Of a stretch of 64,000 nucleotides of DNA, positions 43,883-52,893 are shown one piece after another (the first letter of the stretch is position 1; every line of letters begins with the position of its first letter). This stretch comes from Chryseobacterium sp. T16E-39. GTDB lineage: Bacteria > Bacteroidota > Bacteroidia > Flavobacteriales > Weeksellaceae. The position numbers were made by a program, and so were the translations under genes. The notes beneath the pieces were generated by a model. That model searched no databases and was not told the DNA's origin. It was given only the letters and a program-made list of their open reading frames with translations. The stretch lies in contig NZ_CP022282.1 of the NCBI RefSeq assembly GCF_002216065.1, forward strand, positions 4,340,001 to 4,404,000, given 5' to 3'.

Positions 43883-43956
43883 GATCCGGTAGTTCAGCTG
43901 GTTAGAATGCCGCCCTGTCACGGCGGAGGTCGCGGGTTCGAGTCCCGTCCGGATCG
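43883..43956 (+). tRNA. tRNA-Asp (GTC), copy 1
   Basis: A 74-nt cloverleaf with acceptor GATCCGG/CCGGATC, anticodon stem CCGCC/GGCGG, loop CTGTCAC with anticodon GTC, and T-loop TTCGAGT. The CCA end is not encoded. Confidence 0.95.
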
Positions 43957-43988
43957 CAATCAAATTTATTTGAAATTAAGTAACTACT

Positions 43989-44062
43989 GATCCGGTAGTT
44001 CAGCTGGTTAGAATGCCGCCCTGTCACGGCGGAGGTCGCGGGTTCGAGTCCCGTCCGGATCG
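43989..44062 (+). tRNA. tRNA-Asp (GTC), copy 2
   Basis: Identical in all 74 nt to the copy before it, after a 32-nt AT-rich spacer. Confidence 0.95.
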
Positions 44063-44096
44063 CATATCAAATTTGATTAAAAAACTCAGGACTACT

Positions 44097-44170
44097 GATC
44101 CGGTAGTTCAGCTGGTTAGAATGCCGCCCTGTCACGGCGGAGGTCGCGGGTTCGAGTCCCGTCCGGATCG
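44097..44170 (+). tRNA. tRNA-Asp (GTC), copy 3
   Basis: Identical in all 74 nt to the other two copies, after a 34-nt spacer; a terminator follows. Confidence 0.95.
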
Positions 44171-44176
44171 CAATAT

Positions 44177-44209
44177 AAAAATGCTGTAAATTAATTTACA
44201 GCATTTTTT
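44177..44209 (+). terminator. Terminator of the tRNA-Asp cluster
   Basis: A 14-bp stem centred on TTAA (44191-44194), followed by T residues, closes the three-tRNA transcript. Confidence 0.88.
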
Positions 44210-44239
44210 GTTTTTAAAAAGCTCTAAAGAAAACTGATG

Positions 44240-44821
44240 TTAATCTTCAATGATGACTTTTATTGAAGAACATTTTCCTCCATTGCATAATCCTTCTGAT
44301 ACACTACAGGCTGCGATACTTAAACAGGCATCCATTTCTGCTATCAAAATTACTTTATCGCCTGGCTTAGAGAGAGGAGCTTCAATAAATAAGGTCCCAT
44401 CTGTATTGATCTTTGTGTACATGAAAAAATTCACTGGTGAAATAACCGATCTTTTGTCACGCAAATTCATATTTATATTATCAAAACAATTGGGGTGACC
44501 GTCTCCGTTATTATAGAAGAAATTATAAGTTTCCTTTCTGCAGCATGGATATAACAGGTCATGCTCACCGACATCATCAGATATAAGCCTGAACATAGGA
44601 TTGTATAGATTCGTATAAATGAAGTCTCCGATCTTTAGTTTTAAAGATTCATTGCAATCAATGGTAACAGATGTAGATAGGAACTCCTTAGGATCTTCTT
44701 TTGTTTCTGCAAAAAAATCAGCGACTTGCTGCCCCTCTAAATCAATAATAGTTAATTTTTGCCCTTTTAGTATGTCTATACCTTTACCACTACAAGGATC
44801 TATTGTATATTCTTGTACCAT
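44240..44821 (-). CDS. DUF1989 (urea carboxylase-associated) family protein
   Basis: A 193-residue protein of the DUF1989 family, often linked to urea or amine metabolism; its reaction is not established. It shows the family's GQQVADFFAE near residue 30, the Cys-rich LYPCCRKETYNFFY near 90 and GHPNCFDNINMNL near 108, which look like metal ligands. The end is IAACSVSEGLCNGGKC. No urea carboxylase or transporter lies beside it. It is downstream of a metalloprotease gene on the same strand. Confidence 0.8.
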   Translation of the reverse strand: MVQEYTIDPCSGKGIDILKGQKLTIIDLEGQQVADFFAETKEDPKEFLSTSVTIDCNESLKLKIGDFIYTNLYNPMFRLISDDVGEHDLLYPCCRKETYNFFYNNGDGHPNCFDNINMNLRDKRSVISPVNFFMYTKINTDGTLFIEAPLSKPGDKVILIAEMDACLSIAACSVSEGLCNGGKCSSIKVIIED

Positions 44822-44846
44822 GCCTTATTTTTATACTATTTTCATA

Positions 44847-45599
44847 TCACTTTCCTCCATTAGCTTTGAGGTCTGCTTTGCAGTTGTTGTCTAATTGAGG
44901 AATATTGCCTCCCGTAAGAAAACTTAGAATATCTGTAGTTTCAGAAGCATAATACATCAGGCACTTTTGATTATTGCAATGATTTCCATTTGCACTATCC
45001 TTATGGTCTGACTGCATCTGTGAGCCTAAATCAACCAAGCCAATTAAATGGCCCATTTCATGTTCCAGTACTGTAGCCTCGAGTTTTGCTCTGCTTATCT
45101 GTCCGATTCCCCCGGAATTATCACGAATGGTTTTTCCGAATAAAGCGATAGAAGTATTGCGGTAAGCAATCCCTAGCGTATTAGAGCTTCCGCTATACTG
45201 CCCATTGGTGTATAGGATATTTACTGCCATCGTAGATCCGCCCGTGAATACCTTACGGTTTGCATTTTCAATCTGCCTGATATCTTCAGCAGATAAGCTG
45301 GCAGATGAGGTTCCAGAAATTTCACGCTGTGTAATGGTGATTCCGCCATTTTTTTGAAGAGTGGCCGACAAAAAGTTCTTTAGATATTCCACTGCCTGAG
45401 AATCGGGTGCATATCCGGGCATGTATTGGATTTCTATCAACAACGAAGTGTAGCGATTATTGCTTAATAAATTGTTGGCAGAAGCACCTACAGGACGGGT
45501 GTGATTGTAATCAGACGGGCCATTACTGAATTCATTATCTCCATTGCAGGAAATGACAGAAATAACCGCCAAAATCGAAAAAATGGTTTTTTTAATCAT
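44847..45599 (-). CDS. Zinc metalloprotease lipoprotein
   Basis: A 250-residue lipoprotein with a metzincin-like zinc site. The signal ends in VISVISCNGD, giving a lipidated Cys near residue 19. The zinc motif HEMGHLIGLVDLG (about 185-197) is followed by a Cys-x6-Cys-x-Met turn-like segment (NHCNNQKCLMYY). I use the ATG at 45599; an upstream in-frame ATG would put a charged tail before the signal. The target is unknown. It is 25 nt upstream of the DUF1989 gene, so the two may be co-transcribed. Confidence 0.82.
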   Translation of the reverse strand: MIKKTIFSILAVISVISCNGDNEFSNGPSDYNHTRPVGASANNLLSNNRYTSLLIEIQYMPGYAPDSQAVEYLKNFLSATLQKNGGITITQREISGTSSASLSAEDIRQIENANRKVFTGGSTMAVNILYTNGQYSGSSNTLGIAYRNTSIALFGKTIRDNSGGIGQISRAKLEATVLEHEMGHLIGLVDLGSQMQSDHKDSANGNHCNNQKCLMYYASETTDILSFLTGGNIPQLDNNCKADLKANGGK

Positions 45600-45693
45600 G
45601 TGTTTTTTGTGTTTATTAATCGTATTACTATACAATATTACTAAAAATAACGTGTAAAGTCATTTTTATGAAGAAGAAGTGCTATGCAGCTAT

Positions 45694-46812
45694 TTATTGT
45701 TCAATCCACTTTTTGAATTCTGCTACTTTATTTTTACTGATAAGGATCATTTCAGAACTTTCAGGCTTTACATTCAGTTTCAGTTGGTTTTTTCCATAGA
45801 TCAGAATACTTTCAATAGCCTTGATGTTAATGATGAACTGTCTGTTGGCACGGTAGAAAATTTCGGTATCTAATGTTTTAATCAATTCATCAAGACTTGA
45901 GTTGACTGTATATTGATTTCCTTTAAGAGTGGTAAGGGAAACTATATTATTGTCTAAACAGAAATAGGCAATCTCTGAGGTTTCCAAAGAGATTAGTTCA
46001 TCCTTATGGTAGGTGATCATTCTTTTTTTTGAACTTTCGGTGGGGTCAGTTTCAGCTATGTTTATGTTTTGTGCTGATTCATGATATTTTTCCTGTAGGG
46101 TATTAAGCTGAGTATTGATAACGGTTAGATTATTGATCTCATTATTAAGATCGCTTATTTCGCTCTCTTTTCCAGTTTCATATTTTTTATAGATCCATCG
46201 TATCAAAACAAAACTTATCCCTAGGATAATAAAGGAAGCGGTTATGAATACTAATAAGAACTTCATGTATAAATCTGTTGTCTGTTGCTCAATACTGCTG
46301 ATATTGGCATGTGAAGCAACCATCCAGTCACTTCCCTGTACCGGATATACACTTACGATCTCCGAACTGCGTTTCATCTGTTCAGGGAAATTTCGAACTC
46401 CTGAAGTGATTTGTCCGGAATTTAGAATATCTGCAAAGTCCACCTGATCTTTATTACCTGAAATAAAACCGGAGTTATTTTTGTCAATTTTCTGGCCGAC
46501 AAGGGCAGGATTGGGATGACAGAGCTCAATTCCACCTCTATTATACATACAGATAAAACCAGTTTGGGTGTCTGTATTGATGATACTACTCTGTAAATTC
46601 TGAATCACGGTCTCCTTTGGAAGTCCCTGCTTAAGCTGAAGCTCTAATAATTTACCAATCTCCCGGGATTCCCGTTTTCCAGCCTCAATTTTACTGTTTA
46701 AAAGATCTTCTTTCGAGGAGGAATATAAATAACGGAAAGAAAGAAAGCTGATAAGTAAAATAACAATACTTACAGCGAAAAAGGTAATGGTATAAAGATT
46801 GATTTTTTTCAT
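45694..46812 (-). CDS. Membrane-bound LytTR transcription regulator with extracytoplasmic sensor
   Basis: A 372-residue one-protein sensor-regulator. TM1 (about residues 5-26) and TM2 (about 182-205) flank an extracytoplasmic domain of about 150 residues that looks Cache-like (CMYNRGGIELCHPNPALVGQ). A coiled coil follows TM2 (about 215-250). The C-terminus is a LytTR DNA-binding domain (about 265-370, ending FYRANRQFIINIKAI...EFKKWIEQ). A histidine kinase is absent. The start is the ATG at 46812 because a -7 box at 46849-46856 overlaps the longer ORF start. It is divergent from the heme/P460 genes and may control them. Confidence 0.85.
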   Translation of the reverse strand: MKKINLYTITFFAVSIVILLISFLSFRYLYSSSKEDLLNSKIEAGKRESREIGKLLELQLKQGLPKETVIQNLQSSIINTDTQTGFICMYNRGGIELCHPNPALVGQKIDKNNSGFISGNKDQVDFADILNSGQITSGVRNFPEQMKRSSEIVSVYPVQGSDWMVASHANISSIEQQTTDLYMKFLLVFITASFIILGISFVLIRWIYKKYETGKESEISDLNNEINNLTVINTQLNTLQEKYHESAQNINIAETDPTESSKKRMITYHKDELISLETSEIAYFCLDNNIVSLTTLKGNQYTVNSSLDELIKTLDTEIFYRANRQFIINIKAIESILIYGKNQLKLNVKPESSEMILISKNKVAEFKKWIEQ

Positions 46813-46848
46813 TTGATAGATCCAGGGGATTGTGAAATATTCCTTGAC

Positions 46849-46856
46849 CAAAAATA
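46849..46856 (-). promoter_or_regulatory. -7 promoter box (TATTTTTG) of the LytTR regulator gene
   Basis: The minus-strand TATTTTTG lies 36 nt before the chosen start at 46812. Confidence 0.55.
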
Positions 46857-46922
46857 ATCATTATTCGGAAGAATATATTCGCCTTTAACGGCCAATTTTT
46901 CCCCTTTAAGGATGAGTTAGAT

Positions 46923-46951
46923 TTGCAAAGCATTGTTTCTTAGTAATTTTG
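46923..46951 (+). promoter_or_regulatory. Promoter of the heme-binding/P460 genes
   Basis: TTG at 46923-46925 and TAATTTTG at 46944-46951, spaced by 18 nt, match the consensus. The ATG follows 36 nt later. Confidence 0.7.
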
Positions 46952-46987
46952 AAGTGTAATATTTAATAAACTATAAAACGATTTATA

Positions 46988-47950
46988 ATGAAAAGAAATA
47001 CTAAAATACTTGGAATCCTATTGATTGTATTTGTTTTGATTCAGTTTTTTCGTCCTGAAAAGGTTAATTATGGAGTACCTGCTCAAAACTTAGACAATGT
47101 TCCGAAAGAAGTGAATGCCATCATAAAAAATTCGTGTTTTGACTGCCACTCTTCCGAGGCTCGCTTAAAATGGTATGATCAGTTGACTCCCGCTAATTTT
47201 TTTGTCATTTCGCATATTAAAGAGGGAAGGAAGGCTCTGGATTTTTCGAAGTGGAAAACATGGCCGAAGGCGCAACAGAATTCTACGATTTATTACGCCA
47301 TTAATAAAGTACTGTCAGGAGAAATGCCCTTACCAAGTTATGCTGCAATACATTCATCTGCTAAACTTAATAACGAACAGATTCAGGTTTTAAAAAAATA
47401 CGCTTTATCTCTTTCTCCAAGAAAGATGACGGATAGTATTCAAGTTCAGAAGGCTGAAAAGCAATATAAGGAGTGGGTGAATAGTAATCATAAATATTCT
47501 GACATAAAACCGTCTCCAAATGGGTTACAATACATCCCAAATTACAGAGAATGGAAGGCTATAAGCACAACGGATCGGTTCGATAATGGAACAATGCGTA
47601 TTATTTTCGGAAACGAGATTGCAGTGAAGGCTATTCAAACAAAACATACCAATCCATGGCCTGACGGAACCGTTTTCGCTAAAACGGCCTGGAAACAAGA
47701 GGTTCATGCGGATGGAAATATATCAACAGGAGAATTTATTCAGGTGGAATTCATGGTGAAAAATGCAGAAAAATATTCGAAAACCAAAGGATGGGGATGG
47801 GGCAGATGGAAAGGAAGTGACCTTAAACCTTATGGTGATCATTCGGATTTTGACAAAGAGTGTGTAGAATGCCATCAGCCCACGAAAAATCAGGATTATG
47901 TTTTTACATCCCCTTTATACCTTATTTCACAACTTAAAAAAATAAAATAA
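46988..47950 (+). CDS. Heme-binding and cytochrome P460 domain protein
   Basis: A 320-residue exported protein with an N-terminal hydrophobic signal or anchor (about residues 8-22). It has a haem-binding domain with CFDCHSSE (c-type heme CxxCH, about 49-55) and a P460-like domain (about 190-310) with MRIIFGNEIAVKA, WPDGTVFAKTAWKQ and a second CxxCH (CVECHQPT, about 297). It probably transfers electrons or oxidises a small nitrogen or peroxide substrate in the periplasm; the substrate is not known. A second P460-like lipoprotein gene starts 2 nt later. Confidence 0.85.
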   Translation: MKRNTKILGILLIVFVLIQFFRPEKVNYGVPAQNLDNVPKEVNAIIKNSCFDCHSSEARLKWYDQLTPANFFVISHIKEGRKALDFSKWKTWPKAQQNSTIYYAINKVLSGEMPLPSYAAIHSSAKLNNEQIQVLKKYALSLSPRKMTDSIQVQKAEKQYKEWVNSNHKYSDIKPSPNGLQYIPNYREWKAISTTDRFDNGTMRIIFGNEIAVKAIQTKHTNPWPDGTVFAKTAWKQEVHADGNISTGEFIQVEFMVKNAEKYSKTKGWGWGRWKGSDLKPYGDHSDFDKECVECHQPTKNQDYVFTSPLYLISQLKKIK

Positions 47951-47952
47951 AA

Positions 47953-48426
47953 ATGAAGATTATAATTTATTTAAGTCTGGTTCTGGTAGCTGTATTGTCT
48001 TGTCATTCGGATTCCAAAGAGAACCTTAATAAAGAAGCTTCTGTTCAGAAAAACGATGGGCTGGCAGAGAATCCATTACTTATGACTCCGATCACATCTT
48101 CTATTCAGCCAAAAGACAGCACAATGTCTACATTGTACGGAAATCAGATAGCTGAAAAATATGCCAAAAATAATTCGGCTTCCCAATATCCCGAAGGGGC
48201 AGTACTTTATGAAGTGACCTGGAAACAGAAGCCTGATGAGCTATGGTATGGAGCTAATGTTCCTAAGGATATTTTTTCAGTAGAGAAAATAACTTTTCAG
48301 AACAACGGAAAATGTAACTATGAAATTTATAAAGGGAATCCTCTTCAAAGACAACAAACAAATGAAAAAAATGAGATCCCACGGATAACGTTTATTACTG
48401 GTCAAAAAATGGCGGTATCCCCCTGA
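47953..48426 (+). CDS. P460-like lipoprotein
   Basis: A 157-residue lipoprotein (signal LVLVAVLSCHSD, Cys near residue 17). The mature part matches the P460 fold of the preceding gene product: TLYGNQIAEKYA, YPEGAVLYEVTWKQK and LWYGANVPKDIFSVEKI. It lacks a CxxCH heme site. It is probably a partner or diverged copy of its neighbour, co-transcribed from the same promoter. Confidence 0.78.
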   Translation: MKIIIYLSLVLVAVLSCHSDSKENLNKEASVQKNDGLAENPLLMTPITSSIQPKDSTMSTLYGNQIAEKYAKNNSASQYPEGAVLYEVTWKQKPDELWYGANVPKDIFSVEKITFQNNGKCNYEIYKGNPLQRQQTNEKNEIPRITFITGQKMAVSP

Positions 48427-48452
48427 TACAAGTCGTAGAGCTCTTATTTACT

Positions 48453-48475
48453 CCGTATTTTTACGGTAATTTTTA
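48453..48475 (+). terminator. Weak terminator after the P460 pair
   Basis: A 5-bp stem CCGTA/TACGG (48453-48466, loop TTTT) is followed by TAATTTTTAT. Confidence 0.5.
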
Positions 48476-48548
48476 TCAGCATTATGATTATTAGGTTTTA
48501 GGTCTGATATTTGCACTGAATAGGAAAAACTAAGGACCTTTTAAATTT

Positions 48549-49583
48549 ATGAACAACATACTTGTGAAAAAATCTTTTTTATTCAGTCTAGTGCTGGTTT
48601 TATTTTTGGTTTCATGTAAAAAGGAAATTGAAAAAATTAATGATACGATAGGTAATGATACGGCGACTACAGAGGAGCCGATAGCGAAAACAGATTCTGT
48701 AAAAAAGGACTCTGTCGTCAGGAAAGAATCTGTACCTCCGGCAATGCAGGAAAATGGCTTCTATAATGCTTTTGTATTACCGAAAGATAAAAAGATGCGT
48801 GACTCCATATATTCGGTATTCAGTAAGAAATATAATGAAAGGGAGCGATACGCTATTTTAGCTTTAAACAGATTGGATTCTAAAAATAAATGGAACTCAG
48901 ATACCCTGGTAGTTCCTGCGAAAATTGACACCACATTGATGTCTTATTCACCTTTTCCAATGCAGTTGGATGTATTGAGTAACGTGAAAAAATTTGTTGT
49001 TTTTTCCTATCCTATTCAGGCTTATGGAGTATATTCCAATGGGAGTCTCGTGAAATGGGGCCCAACGAGTATGGGTAAAAAAGCGGCACAAACAACAAGG
49101 GGATTAACGTTTGCAAACTGGAAAAAGAAATTATCAATTTCTACGGTAAGCAGTGAGTGGAAGCTGCCTTATAATTTCAATATCTTTAATACAGGAGGAA
49201 TAGGTTGGCATCAGTATGATTTACCGGGTTATCCTGCTTCACATTCATGTTTAAGGCTATTGAAGAATGATGCTCAGTGGTTATATTCTTATGCTGATAC
49301 ATGGATCTTAAATCCAGGAGGAGCAACTACAAAGGCAAAAGGAACGGCTGTGATGGTTTTTGGAGATTATAAATGGGGGCATAGAAAGCCGTGGAGAAAT
49401 CTTTTAGATGATCCTAATGCCAATAATATTTCTGTGGAGGAAATGAATAAGCTGATAGAACCTCATATCGAAAAAATAATAAAAGAGCAGGATAACAGAG
49501 AAAAAGTGGCAGATTCTCTTAAAGCTGCAAAGGCCATGGAAATTCAGGAACCTGCAAAGAAACCTGAGATTCTAGCACCTTAG
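48549..49583 (+). CDS. L,D-transpeptidase (YkuD) lipoprotein
   Basis: A 344-residue cell-wall cross-linking enzyme. The signal ends with a lipobox (FLVSCKK, Cys near residue 23). A Thr/Ser/Lys-rich linker leads to the YkuD domain (about 145-265). Its catalytic His and Cys lie in GIGWHQYDLPGYPASHSCLR (about 215-234), the Cys in SHSCLR. The C-terminal helix is charged and Lys/Glu-rich. It ends with a 4-nt overlap with a converging gene. Confidence 0.9.
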   Translation: MNNILVKKSFLFSLVLVLFLVSCKKEIEKINDTIGNDTATTEEPIAKTDSVKKDSVVRKESVPPAMQENGFYNAFVLPKDKKMRDSIYSVFSKKYNERERYAILALNRLDSKNKWNSDTLVVPAKIDTTLMSYSPFPMQLDVLSNVKKFVVFSYPIQAYGVYSNGSLVKWGPTSMGKKAAQTTRGLTFANWKKKLSISTVSSEWKLPYNFNIFNTGGIGWHQYDLPGYPASHSCLRLLKNDAQWLYSYADTWILNPGGATTKAKGTAVMVFGDYKWGHRKPWRNLLDDPNANNISVEEMNKLIEPHIEKIIKEQDNREKVADSLKAAKAMEIQEPAKKPEILAP

Positions 49584-50104
49584 ATTTTCTTTTCAAATTG
49601 CAGGGTAGATTCTTCTGCAAATTTTCTGAGCTTCTGCATTTCATCTTTAGCTTTGCTTTGTCCAAATCTTGCAGCTGCGTAAGTAGCTGCAATACAAATC
49701 AACATCAGAAACGAAGCGTTTAAGGCCCAGGGAAACTCATAGCTTTTAATCTGCTTTTCTACATAGTACATGGTGAAAAAAGTCATCCATAGGATTGAAA
49801 ATGAGAAGTAAAGGAACATAAAGAAAGTCCATACTGCTGAGCTGGGCCCAAATACTCCTCTTATCACGATATCGTCTTCCTCAGCTTCTATACGTAAAGA
49901 AAGTCTGGGTTTCCAGTAATTGTCATATTTTGTTTCGACACAGATAGTCGCGACCTCTTTATTCACATTACCTGAAAATTCACCTTTATGTTCTTTGAGA
50001 TATTTGCTCAGGTTTTCAGCATACTCTTCTTTGCTTAGATGAGTAAACATTTTGAACCTTGGTCGTGTTCGTATTTTGTCTAAGGTCGTTTCTTCCGTTT
50101 TCAT
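49580..50104 (-). CDS. Small membrane protein of unknown function
   Basis: A 174-residue protein with a cytoplasmic N-terminal part (about 1-85) and two transmembrane helices (about 88-110 and 122-143), ending in a charged Lys/Glu helix. No family is recognised. It begins 1 nt after the aspartyl protease gene ends, so the two are co-transcribed and could act together at the membrane. Confidence 0.75.
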   Translation of the reverse strand: MKTEETTLDKIRTRPRFKMFTHLSKEEYAENLSKYLKEHKGEFSGNVNKEVATICVETKYDNYWKPRLSLRIEAEEDDIVIRGVFGPSSAVWTFFMFLYFSFSILWMTFFTMYYVEKQIKSYEFPWALNASFLMLICIAATYAAARFGQSKAKDEMQKLRKFAEESTLQFEKKI

Positions 50105-50105
50105 A

Positions 50106-51428
50106 TTAGTCTTGATAAGGGATTGGATCTTCCAGAAAAAAGCTTAATGTCAATTCCTGATCTTTTCTTTTGATGACCATGGTAATGTTTTTTCCTTCAT
50201 CAGATTTCATTAATTCTATAATGCGCTCCAGAGTCATATCGATGGTTTTTCTTCCATTAATCGTAATAATTTTATCATCTTTTTTTAAACCTGCTTTATC
50301 GGCAGGGGAATCTTTTCGAACTCCGGCAATCGAAAATAAAGGTTTTAAAACAAATTTGTATTGTAAATTATTATTAATAACTTCTACTTCACTACCCACT
50401 TTACTTTTACCCGTTTCAAGAGAAACAAAATCTTTTTCCCACGACAATCCATCCTGCTGAAAGTCGAGACCACTCATATTAAAGTGAAAAGGGTCATCAT
50501 AATTTTTGTTTTTTCTAAGATATATCTTTTGGCTAGGGTAATCAAAAACTACGGTAAAACGACGAAGAATTTCTCCCCCCACGGAACCTCTTCGGTTTTC
50601 AACCAGATTTACATGCTGAATAGAAAATTCGTCAGGCATTGCAGTAAGGGGTTTCTCAAATTTAAAATCTCCAAGATAGAAATTATGAATTCTGCTTCTC
50701 TTCCCATACACATCACCATTGAATCCTCTTCCCAAAAAATCATCAATATTGGGACGGTTATAGACAAAATCCTTAATGAGTGTAGGGAAAAGCCATATAG
50801 GATCACTATTGCCCAAATCTATAAGTAATTTGGAACTTTTCTTTTCATTCGTCATTTCTACATCTGCCTCAATGTAGGGTTTGTTTTTTTCAATAGTAAT
50901 AGGAAGCTCTTCAAATTTTTTGGTTTTTTTTCTAAAAAGGTCGTTATCATTATAGATCGTGATCTTTTTTGAGATATAGTCTATAGAAACAGGATGATTT
51001 TTGAAAAAATGATATCCAATAATTCCATTAACGGGTATACCAACATGTGAGGAGATATTAAAATCCTGATTGACGATGATGAAAAGGCTTAGAGAGTAGT
51101 TGATGAAACTTTTTCCTATTTTCCCGATATTATTATCAGAACGAAATCCATCTACACTAGCGTTTCCCCCTAACCCCGAAAATTTTATTTTTTCAAGTGT
51201 AGTCAGTTTTAATTCTTTATTTTCAAGACTGAATATTGAAGTTTCCGCTACTCCGGTGTCCAATAAAAAAGTGAGTTCAGCTCCATTAATATTAACGGGA
51301 ATAAAGATGAGGTTATTAATTAGTTTAAAAGGAATAACAGTTTTTTTAGCATCTTTAATTTCAAAAGAGTTTTGAGCATTTATAAAAATGCTTAAACATA
51401 AAAACCAAATAAAATGCTTAAATTTCAT
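50106..51428 (-). CDS. Secreted retropepsin-like aspartyl protease with PDZ domain
   Basis: A 440-residue exported protease with a signal peptide (FIWFLCLSIFINAQ). Two aspartyl-protease-like halves follow, the first with the active-site LLDTGVAETS (about residues 55-64) and the second with LIDLGNSDP (about 201), where Thr is replaced by Leu. A C-terminal PDZ domain (about 355-430) has SIAGVRKDSPADKAGLKKDD. This architecture is common in Bacteroidota; the target is unknown. Confidence 0.85.
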   Translation of the reverse strand: MKFKHFIWFLCLSIFINAQNSFEIKDAKKTVIPFKLINNLIFIPVNINGAELTFLLDTGVAETSIFSLENKELKLTTLEKIKFSGLGGNASVDGFRSDNNIGKIGKSFINYSLSLFIIVNQDFNISSHVGIPVNGIIGYHFFKNHPVSIDYISKKITIYNDNDLFRKKTKKFEELPITIEKNKPYIEADVEMTNEKKSSKLLIDLGNSDPIWLFPTLIKDFVYNRPNIDDFLGRGFNGDVYGKRSRIHNFYLGDFKFEKPLTAMPDEFSIQHVNLVENRRGSVGGEILRRFTVVFDYPSQKIYLRKNKNYDDPFHFNMSGLDFQQDGLSWEKDFVSLETGKSKVGSEVEVINNNLQYKFVLKPLFSIAGVRKDSPADKAGLKKDDKIITINGRKTIDMTLERIIELMKSDEGKNITMVIKRKDQELTLSFFLEDPIPYQD

Positions 51429-51467
51429 TTACTGAATATAGTCAATTTATTGGTAATTGGAATAAAA

Positions 51468-51493
51468 AAACATTCTCAATTTTGAGAATGTTT
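51468..51493 (-). terminator. Terminator of the carboxylesterase-like gene
   Basis: An inverted repeat (51468-51479 with 51482-51493) has the A-run at 51464-51470 reading as a T-run on the minus strand. Confidence 0.8.
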
Positions 51494-51538
51494 ATGTATT
51501 TTATAATGATTTAATTGTTATAGTTAGATTTTAATAAA

Positions 51539-52177
51539 TTACTTTGAAAAGAAATCCATCAAATCAATATAGTTTTTTTGATTGACTCCATGTCCACTCA
51601 TATATTCCCTGAAAGTAAAATAGCAACTAAGTTCATAGAGTAAATCTGCGGCTTTTCTTCCCCATTCTAAAGGAATAACCGCATCGTCTGTGCCATGCGA
51701 AACAAAAAATCTAAGCTGTTCCAGTTTCTTTTTATCCCTGACAATGTCTTCTAAGAGTTTTTCTTCAGGATAACTGCTTAAGCATGCCACACGGCTGAAT
51801 AAATCAGGATATTTTAAAGCTAATGCATAGCAAAGGATTCCTCCCTGGCTAAATCCGCATAAATGAGCCCTGCTTTCAACAAGACCATAATGATTTATAA
51901 TTTTAAGAATATTTTCTAAAACGGAACTGAGAGACTCTTTTGCCTGATCAATATCTATGAAATTTTCAGGATTATTAAAATCAATATCGTACCATGAAAA
52001 TCCTTCAAACTGAGTTTCCATTGGAGCCCTGAAACTTATAATAAGCCAATCATTTGGAAGAGTTTCCCTAAAACTAAAAAGATCCTGTTCATTACTTCCA
52101 TAGCCATGAAGCATAAAAAGAATAGGGGTTTTAGGACTAATATGTTCGGGTTCTCTTACGATATAATCTAAATTCAT
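51539..52177 (-). CDS. Alpha/beta hydrolase, phospholipase/carboxylesterase family
   Basis: A 212-residue cytoplasmic serine hydrolase of the YpfH/carboxylesterase group. It has an oxyanion loop FMLHGYGSNEQD (about residues 22-33), nucleophile elbow CGFSQGG (about 112), acid in SHGTDDAVIP (about 165) and catalytic His in MSGHGVNQ (about 194). Its substrate is probably a short-chain ester or lysolipid. Confidence 0.88.
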   Translation of the reverse strand: MNLDYIVREPEHISPKTPILFMLHGYGSNEQDLFSFRETLPNDWLIISFRAPMETQFEGFSWYDIDFNNPENFIDIDQAKESLSSVLENILKIINHYGLVESRAHLCGFSQGGILCYALALKYPDLFSRVACLSSYPEEKLLEDIVRDKKKLEQLRFFVSHGTDDAVIPLEWGRKAADLLYELSCYFTFREYMSGHGVNQKNYIDLMDFFSK

Positions 52178-52401
52178 ACTGCAAAGATAATTAATAAATC
52201 AAATTAGTAAATCTTTAAGTATGGAATCTTTGCAGGCTTAATAATAAATATAAAACAGAGATAATTACTGAAATTTAAGGCAATTTATCTTTTTGCTGAT
52301 TTGATATTGTTTGGAATTTTTTGTTGAAAGTTTTTCATGAAAGTTATTTTTATATTGATAAAAAACCTATATTTGAAACATTAAAAAATCTATTTGGAGA
52401 A

Positions 52402-52836
52402 ATGAAGCAATTTTACAAATCAAAAAGTTTATTTAAACTCTCTTTCTTATTCATCGTATTATTCTCGGCAATTTCTGTTCTCAATTCTTGTAAAAAAGAT
52501 GACGACGATGAGGAATTTAAAGATCACATTATTCAGTTTGAAGTGAAAGGTACTACCAATGTAGTGTCAAAAACCATTGTAACTCAGGTTGGAACGACAT
52601 CAAATACAATGTATAATACCGTATTGACTCCACTTCCTTTGCCTTGGACAAGTGGTGAGTTTTTTGTGAACTCCAGCCAGGCTCAGTTAAACCTTTCCGC
52701 TAATGCTGATATGCCGAACGATGATTCTAAACTGACGGTTACGATCTGGATTGATGGAGAAATTTCTGAAACCAAAACTGTTACAGGTAAAGGAGTTTTA
52801 AGTGTAGCTGTTTTTCATAACTTCTTAGAATTATAA
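52402..52836 (+). CDS. Asp-rich lipoprotein, related to the 55.7-kb lipoprotein
   Basis: A 144-residue lipoprotein. I use the ATG at 52402, preceded by GGAGAA; a longer in-frame ORF starts at 52321. The signal ends in ISVLNSCKKDDDD (Cys near residue 29), and five or more acidic residues follow the Cys, the surface-exposure type signal seen in Bacteroidota. The mature part is beta-rich with WTSGEFFV and KLTVTIWIDGEISE. The same order of elements occurs in the lipoprotein at 55716, and the two flank the two-component system. Confidence 0.75.
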   Translation: MKQFYKSKSLFKLSFLFIVLFSAISVLNSCKKDDDDEEFKDHIIQFEVKGTTNVVSKTIVTQVGTTSNTMYNTVLTPLPLPWTSGEFFVNSSQAQLNLSANADMPNDDSKLTVTIWIDGEISETKTVTGKGVLSVAVFHNFLEL

Positions 52837-52859
52837 AAAAATCAAATTTACTTATAGAG

Positions 52860-52881
52860 AAACCGCTTTTACAAGCGGTTT
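52860..52881. terminator. Terminator between the lipoprotein and the response regulator
   Basis: A 9-bp stem AAACCGCTT (52860-52868) with AAGCGGTTT (52873-52881) is flanked by A and T runs between converging genes. Confidence 0.88.
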
Positions 52882-52893
52882 TCTTATTTTGGT

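Noticed and set aside
43883..44170. Tandem repeats as a possible CRISPR array
   Set aside because: The repeats are complete tRNA-Asp genes with perfect cloverleafs.
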